Assembly (NCBI RefSeq): GCF_910591885.1
Contig: NC_063273.1
Location: 8,680,001-8,744,000 of the forward strand
Length of the DNA: 64,000 nucleotides
Source of the DNA: Bombus terrestris
Lineage: Eukaryota > Arthropoda > Insecta > Hymenoptera > Apidae
Direction: 5' to 3'
How positions within the stretch are numbered: position 1 is the stretch's first letter; each line of letters begins with the position of its first letter. This document shows positions 57,726-64,000 of this stretch, one piece after another. The notes under the pieces are model-generated. The model did no database searches. It was not told the DNA's origin and saw nothing but the letters and a program-made list of their open reading frames with translations. The translations under genes were made by a program, and so were the position numbers.

Positions 57726-58640
57726 ATTAATATTATAAAAAATAATTAGTAGAGTTTACAAAGTAATTAGATTTGAAAAGTTCGGCGAATGGAATGCTTG
57801 TTTCACCGTCGCTGGATTTTAGGGATGAAAACTTTCGAAAAAGCACTAAAATTAATTAGCTAAATATTCGGCTAGCAACGTCGTTCAAAATTCCAATTAA
57901 CGTTATATTTCATTTGTTATCGTAAAATATGCAAACTCTCGAGATTCCGAAAAATTAATCAGTTAAGTATTCACCGAAATTAGTCAACTATTTGCTACGA
58001 CGCGCATCGGTTACTTTAATTATACATATTTATTTATCTTATTTACCTCGTTTACATAAATACGCGTTCCCTCGAAAATCGATGAATTCTCAATTTTTAA
58101 TAAAAGCGAGATTCGTACGATTGCGCCGCAACCAACACAACGTAATCTTTCCAAACGCCAGGCAAAAAGGCGAAAGCTTGTCTCCCCGATCGTCGATACA
58201 ACGACCTTGACGTCACGTAAAACAGCGAAAGCAGTCGTTCTTCGTTCGCTCTTCAAGAGACGGCTGTCCTTCCAGCACAACCCCGAACCAACCCCCTTCC
58301 AACACCCCCCTCCGGCATTGTGCGATTGTCTCGGGAAGTAGGTCGGCACAATCAGTCCTCTGCAATCGCACAGATAGTGCACCGGCTGGCTACAAGTTCG
58401 CTCTCGAAATTCTTCCTCCTCAGCCTAGCGTACAACACGAGATTCACCTAATTTCACCACCTTCGGTTACTCATGAATTTTTTGTCGTAGGGAAAATTCT
58501 CCGGCGGGAAATTTATTCCCTTGAAGCAAAATAGAATTATGGTATCGGTAGTAGAGTTTTCGTTATCTTGTCTTTGATCGCGCGATATCATCGATACAAT
58601 ACGAAGGTTATTTGTCACAAAAGCCTCAATTCCAATTTCG
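57726..58640. other. No firm gene; CpG- and C-rich patch 58180-58420
   Basis: The patch includes a C-run rich segment (58275-58315) and an initiator-like ATCAGTCC at 58351. It may be a promoter, direction unknown. A 120-codon minus frame (58020-58382) overlaps it and is probably composition-driven. Confidence 0.35.
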
Positions 58641-58756
58641 TTGAATTTCAGATTTGTCGTCGGGAGAAGCGATCGTGGCAAGCCGTGGCCAGCGTGCATG
58701 TTGCTCAGAACCTTCCCCTTTACGACATAGCTCAAGGTCAAGGTCATTGGAGTTGA
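58639..58756 (+). CDS. Weak candidate terminal exon
   Basis: GTTGAATTTCAG at 58638-58649 is an acceptor-like site. The frame after it runs about 35 codons (Arg-Arg-Glu-Lys-Arg-Ser-Trp-Gln-Ala early on) to a TGA near 58756. A 106-codon minus-strand frame overlaps it, so coding sense is unclear. No family recognised. Confidence 0.15.
58732..58746 (+). promoter_or_regulatory. Composite nuclear-receptor-like site
   Basis: TCAAGGTCAAGGTCA is two overlapping copies of TCAAGGTCA, that is a direct repeat of AGGTCA with no spacer and a TCA extension. The extended half-site is the known target of Ftz-F1 and ERR-type orphan receptors in insects. Occupancy and function are not shown. Confidence 0.4.
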
Positions 58757-58759
58757 GTC

Positions 58760-59770
58760 TCCGCTTCCGTGCATAATTACCGATTATTTATGTAACTTTT
58801 TCGCATGACATGCGATTTCCAACTTCTTTAGGACGTACGATATGATGTGACGATTTTGTCTTGGAGCAGCTACTCATTGACGTTAGAAATTGATCTCTGA
58901 CTTTGAAACGTGTGTCGTTGTCTTTATTACTTTCTTCTTCTGTTTTCATCCGCCACTTTCCTTCTTTGGAATATTCCCAATCATTCGGAACAAGTAGCAA
59001 ATGGAATGGGTTAAAGCTTTTGAATTTACGAAGAAAGCTCTTCTTCTGTGCAACTTTCTCTATACGAGACACGCAATCTTGTATTCTTCGTCGCAATCCG
59101 AACAATCAAACTCCTTATTTTAATTTTCAGTTATTTTCACCTTCCCTGGCCATTTGTTGAACATTCTAGGAGGCGAAAAAATGAACGTAAACGCAGAAAG
59201 TCGAGCGATAGAGTAACACCGGATGGGAAAGGGTCGAGCCAAGGCGTTTCGGGTAATTTCGCGAGCTAATATTTGCTCCATCAATCAAGCATCTAGCGTC
59301 CTTGGCAGAAAAAACGGCCAGGTTACCGCTAGTCGGCCGCACCTGGTTGGTTCTATCGCGTCGAAAGATGACCCTACTCGCCCTCTTTTCCTCTTTCTCG
59401 ATCGTTCCACCTTCGCAAGAATTTCCGTCGTTAACAACCTTCCAATTATCATCAAATTCACGCATCAACCCCTCTTAGTACATCTAACAAATTGCTAGGT
59501 TAAAAGGTGGTAGATAAAAAAAAGAATTTCGCGCTAGTAGTAGGGGAAAGAAATCGGTTCGGCAGAGATTTAAATCCCACCTGCCACGTACAATGCATAG
59601 AGTTATATGTTTTAAGTATTAAAAGTAGAAATACTCCACTACACGAGATACGAAAGTATCGCTAAAACCTGATTCATGTTGGCGGTCAAAGGTGTTGCAG
59701 ATTATGCAGAGCGCGAGCATATTACGATTAACACGTTCGTCCGACCGCGTCGTAGATATTACATTTTATT
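58760..59770. other. No supported gene
   Basis: Frames of 91 (plus, 59223-59498) and 100 to 105 codons (minus) overlap in a CpG-moderate stretch. The plus frame begins with ATG and has a balanced residue mix but no recognisable features, and both strands are open, so none is called. Confidence 0.35.
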
Positions 59771-59775
59771 ATAAC

Positions 59776-60091
59776 TGTTGAGAATTGTGGATCTTAATCG
59801 TGGAAATAAAAGTAAAGGAACACTAAGGTTACACTTAGAATTCATATTAAAATAGTTTTAGATTTATTCAATAAACGATTTCCAAGATCTGCGTCGATAC
59901 ACATTTGCACGCGTCTCAGCACTTTCTTTGTCTCACCATCTTCCATACCACACTGCCAACGGAACAGTTACATTTATCTGTTTTTCGATACATCGCGCAC
60001 ACATATACTTCCACACAATCATATTTACATACGTGTGCCACTACTACGCGGCCAATTTAATCTAGCACACAGAATTGTACATATCTCAATA
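59776..60091 (+). mobile_element. LTR of the same retrotransposon family (316 bp)
   Basis: Begins TGTTGAGAATTGTGGATCTT and ends CATATCTCAATA. It is the same length as 7423-7738 and similar throughout, with an AATAAA at 59870-59875. The flanking pentamers differ (ATAAC left, GTGAC right), so this is not a clean solo LTR with target duplication. It fits a 5' LTR still joined to internal sequence on its right, or a decayed solo LTR. Confidence 0.75.
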
Positions 60092-60660
60092 GTGACAAAT
60101 ACTCACAGACAATTCGAGTTTGGAACCGTAGAGAGACGACTGGAACGCGATCGATCGTTGCGATCAGGTGATCGCGTCTCCTGACTATTCGAGTCAATCG
60201 ACTGTGTATTAACCGGAGACGCGCGTATTGTACGCGGTAAAAGTGCAACTTGAATCGAAGCAATAAATAATAAATTGCAATTCGGACGCTTGCGAAGCAT
60301 AAGTAAAAAATTAAATATACCCAGTGTCTAAGAAGGAAGTAGGCAAGAAAAAGAATAAATGAATAAATCACGGGTGTGAGGAGAAAGACGGAAAGGAAAG
60401 AGCGTATTTCATAAAACATTCGTTGAATTCGTTTGAAGAATTTAGGTTTCGAGGGACTGAGTCGACGTGGCAAGCGAACTGATGTCGTTACTCACAGAGT
60501 TCACAGTTTCACAAATGCGACTAATAGGATCCCTAGTGGAGGAGGAAGACAAGTGTCTCTGCACAAGGAAAGGTTGTGCTAGTCTTAACGGTCGCGTAGG
60601 TGCATGCAAGTTGACATGCTATTTCTTGCGACTAAAGTCACGTAGTTCGCTGTAATTTCG
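60092..60660 (+). other. Possible internal leader and truncated gag-like start of an LTR retroelement
   Basis: This follows the LTR directly and is more CpG-rich than typical local DNA. At 60482 an ATG opens a frame that continues Glu-Phe-Thr-Val-Ser-Gln-Met-Arg-Leu and ends near 60655. A glutamate-rich coiled segment near the start would suit a gag protein but is not diagnostic. I found no convincing primer-binding site after the LTR. A 138-codon minus frame (60057-60473) with hydrophobic stretches crosses the LTR edge and is considered accidental. The retroelement reading is inference. Confidence 0.28.
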
Positions 60661-62135
60661 GTACAAACTCAATTTAAACGCTCGTTCTCCGTGTTCCCTT
60701 TCGACTGTCGATGGCGGTCTTGATCGTTATGAAACCGACGCCACGGTCAACAATTTTTCGTTTGACTCGACTGAACGTGCAAACGATCTTGACCGATGCT
60801 TGAACAAGCTTAAACAGTACGAACCACAGTGCAACTACTTTATACACTACCATTGTATTTATTCTAGTTATTGTTTGGGATAGTATCTTGTATCGTACTG
60901 TTGAATGATATGAACGTCGTTTAATGTTTAACGTTGATATGATCGTCGTTTAATGATCCATCGCGTCGTTAATGACGTTCAATGAATAAAGGCGAGGATA
61001 TCTCGAAGACTTGGTAGACCGTTATGTTATTCGTATGATAGCGCGATAGTAATTAAACTCAATAATAAATTCAGTGGTTAAAGACGGCGATTAAAAAATA
61101 ATGAAGTAGATATAAAAAAATCGGAACGGCGCAGAGAACGATTTTTTGATCGTCTTCAGTTGTGAGCTATCATTCAGTGCTGTGAAACATTAACTGTACA
61201 GGAATTGTTCGTCACGAAGATTTAAAAACATTGGGCAGGCTATTACAGAGCGTTTATAACTTTCTCGAGTGTTTTGAAAGGAGCAAATCCTTGCTCGCTT
61301 TTTCATTTATTCGCTTCATTACAGACCCGTTAAAAAAGAATTGTCCACTTCTGGCTCGTAGATTATTTCTCAAACTGCGAACTGCTGAAACGCTCGTAAC
61401 ACGCACGACTGATTAATAGCTTTGACAAAGGAGGAACTTGGCGTTGCATATTTTGCGTTCTAAACTTGCTGACGCTGTACCTCTCTGGTATTTGCTACGG
61501 CGTTCATTGTCAGTGGTCGTGACACAGTGAATAAGTTGGGTTAAACGTCTGACACACGCTTCGATTTTCTCTTCTTATTACGTTACTTTTAAGTTAATGT
61601 GTTACTTTACGTTACAACACGCATGGGAAGAATACACTGACCACGCTACAAATGAAACGATAATTAGATTATTTTGAAGAAACGCTGAAATCGGGTCGAT
61701 TCATTCGCTTGACAACAGTTCTATTAGGAATTTTATTTGACTGGATGATTTAACAAAAGACACGCGCAGAGTGTTCTAATTATAGGATAATTGGAATTGT
61801 TTTAAGGAAAGTTGCGACTTCAATGGGGTGAATTATCACTGAGCCAGAAACTAATAGTTTCTCGTTGCTCCGCATAAGGCTGTTTAATACTTTATTCTGG
61901 CGAAGCGTTTTCATAAACAAGTTCTATTTTCAATGGTTTTCACGGATCATTAACGACTCTCGTAATTCTGTAAACGAAAAGAGGGTCAGGGCATATGTTC
62001 GATATGAAAATTACAACGCTAACGTGATCATTACAAAAATCAGTGTACATTTTCAAAGACGTGCTATTGGTAGATCGCTTGTGTATTTAATTTTATATTT
62101 TTATATTTAATTCAACTCTTATAAATTGCGACTAA
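60661..62135. other. No supported gene
   Basis: Unique DNA. The word TCGTTTAATG recurs at 60917, 60947 with neighbouring TCGTTAATGACG, a local short repeat. Frames of 61 and 81 codons are unsupported. Confidence 0.45.
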
Positions 62136-62137
62136 TA

Positions 62138-62348
62138 TTAGGTTGTCCGGAAAGTTTCTTTCCTTTCATAAGGTGATAATAAATGAACAACAATTTCTGT
62201 TTTATATTATTTTATTGAATTAGGTATGACCCATTTCGTTCTATTTCTATTATTATATTCGTGCATAATTCAATAACCTTATATAAAACAAAGAACGTTA
62301 TGCGTCTATTATTTCCTTATAAAACGAAAGAAACTTTTTGAACAACAA
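62138..62348. mobile_element. Mariner-type MITE (211 bp), second copy
   Basis: Left end TTAGGTTGTCCGGAAAGTTT with TTTCATAAGGTGATAATA inside. The right end is an inverted, more diverged version reading TTGTTGTTCAAAAAGTTTC outwards-in. TA pairs flank it (62136-62137 and 62349-62350). Related to 5091-5326, sharing the GAACAACAATTTCTGTTTTA internal word in opposite orientation. No coding capacity. Confidence 0.8.
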
Positions 62349-62350
62349 TA

Positions 62351-64000
62351 CAATGACTTTTTCGAATTATTTCAAAACAATAGTAATAAATTACTTTTTT
62401 AATTAACTTTCTTTCACCTAAAACATATGCAAATTTTGAAGCAACCTTTAAGCTTTCGTTTACGTAGACAGTGTCATAGATCTGTATCTAATATTCCGTA
62501 TCAACGCGTCCAATCAATTTATCCCTGACATCGTCATCATTAATCGGTTGAACGAATTATCCTAAACTGATTCGTTGCTACGCCAATCACAGGCTACACG
62601 CGCGAATCGAGTAACTAACGCATAAACTAGAATATCATAATTCCATCGCTTCTAAAAAAACCTTTAAAATTTACATTCGTACTACGCGTCTCGCATAGCT
62701 TATCCCCTCACATTGTTTACACGTGATCGCGATATTTCGCAAGCAGGCGCAACGAAACAGTGGATTACGTTAAATGTTATTTCTATTCAAGCTCGAATTT
62801 CGAATCTATCAACATTCGCTCGCGAAGTAACGCGACTAATAAATATGGATTTCAAAAAACATAGATTCCGTCTAGACGCTATCTATATCCTGGTGATGTA
62901 ATTTTATATTTCTAGAAATTGTACGCAGAGATTTGTTTTATTTGTTATTCGCTGTTCAATTTTTGAACAAGTACTTTAGCAATTTCGTGTATGTAGAATC
63001 GTTTGTGATAAATTTATACATTTATCTGTATTTAACTATTTCATATTTATTTCATATCTAATTATGAGATCTGGTTTAATTTCCCATAAGCGCACAGATG
63101 TTCGCACAATTACATTTTTATGAATATGAAGAAATGTTTTTTATATGGAGGGCAATTACTTTGATTTATTACAGTCGAGGTTTCAAGGCTGATGACTTAT
63201 TTGTACATGTCAGCAGACTTTCAAATACGCATCAGCGTAATCTGTAATCTAGAGAATTTAATTATCGTAGATGTAAACGTTGAGCATCGTGGATTGCAAG
63301 CGAAGAAGGAGAATTAGTGAAGAACGAATTACTCGATTATTAACTTAATAATAATAATGGTGAAGTTGTTAGTATTCAAAGTTTATAATCCCATTTGCGA
63401 TGCTATATTTGTATTATGTAAGGAAAACGTAGTCAGGAAGAAAATTAATTGCGAAATATTCGCAAGACGAAAGTTGGCAATTTATCTTCTCACGCATCAG
63501 ATTGAAGAGATATAACTACTTTCTCTTTATCTACGACCTTCGTTGACCCTGAGCGACTGCGTATTATCGTATAATGAAGTTGTTAGAATGTGACTTATGC
63601 TTGTGCATTTTCACCAACATATTGTTCTATTAAAAGAGAAAAGTTTATCACCTCGTAATCGCTTCTTCCTCTACATCATTTTATACAAATCTAAAAATTT
63701 ATCTTCCCGGAATACTCAGCCTTATTTAATAACATATCTTTTATATTATTTATATTTGCAAAAATATCTAATTTAATCTTAATTTACACTTTAAAGGTTC
63801 GAAGATCTATGCACGATCAAATCTGACCTATCGATTATTTACAATTTTTCGTATCATTTTCTTCATATATTTATCCCAAATTCTTCTTACCATTTAACAA
63901 TCATTTATACATCATTTATGCAACACTCGTACTTCTACGAAATTACACGTCGATGATGCTCAATTCGATCGTGCATTATTACCAAGGAATAACAAACTTC
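62351..64000. other. No gene seen
   Basis: AT-rich unique DNA to the window edge. A 62-codon frame (62713-62901) is not recognised. Confidence 0.5.

Noticed and set aside
59551..59600. Sequence with GGTTCGGCAG and AATCCCACC words resembling parts of a tRNA
   Set aside because: No acceptor stem, D-arm or anticodon arm could be folded around it.
60057..60473. 138-codon hydrophobic minus frame
   Set aside because: It crosses the LTR boundary on the strand opposite to the LTR polyadenylation signal and has no envelope or other motif.

Overview
This 64 kb window looks like intron or intergenic DNA from an insect nuclear genome, most likely a hymenopteran and possibly a bee. It is AT-rich but not CpG-depleted. 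It is full of small Tc1/mariner, piggyBac-like and other cut-and-paste element remnants. No open frame exceeds about 200 codons, and the 201-codon one lies entirely inside a minisatellite. There is no sign of bacterial operons, rRNA or CRISPR, and I could not support any tRNA. The species assignment is inference from repeat style and composition only. I recognised no conserved full-length host gene. Layout: 0-11 kb is unique DNA with CpG-rich islands (about 0.5-1.1, 2.2-2.8, 4.5-4.9 and 9.8-10.3 kb), two of which end in a short ATG segment followed by a splice-donor-like site. It also holds a mariner-type MITE, a transposon 5' fragment with a helix-turn-helix start, and a 316-bp solo LTR. At 11-24 kb there are diverged tandem duplications (units near 185 bp at 11.7 and 22.8 kb, near 155 bp at 18.2-19.0 kb in a CpG-rich block) and a 492-bp inverted-repeat element. 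At 24-33 kb there is a decayed mariner transposase, an 81-bp hairpin, a 707-bp TTAA-flanked element, a 459-bp MITE and a second copy of the 490-bp element. A diverged segment is repeated at 29.8 and 35.0 kb. At 36.7-38.2 kb lies a satellite with 103-bp monomers and a dimeric higher-order pattern. At 41.7-44.6 kb one TTAA-flanked element is nested in another, followed by a Tc1-like end and a 342-bp palindrome. At 45.6-46.2 and 47.0-47.9 kb there are two minisatellites, the first with nuclear-receptor-like half-sites. At 51-58 kb are the best hints of coding DNA: several short protein-like open frames, a minus-strand exon pair with a matching splice phase, and a minus-strand cluster of three small frames at 55.8-56.9 kb. 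At 58-64 kb there is a composite nuclear-receptor-like site, a second 316-bp LTR followed by possible internal retroelement sequence, and a second mariner-type MITE. Taken together the window is best read as regulatory or intronic territory with a few candidate first exons and small genes. Every host coding call here is low confidence and needs transcript data. The repeat calls are directly visible and much firmer.
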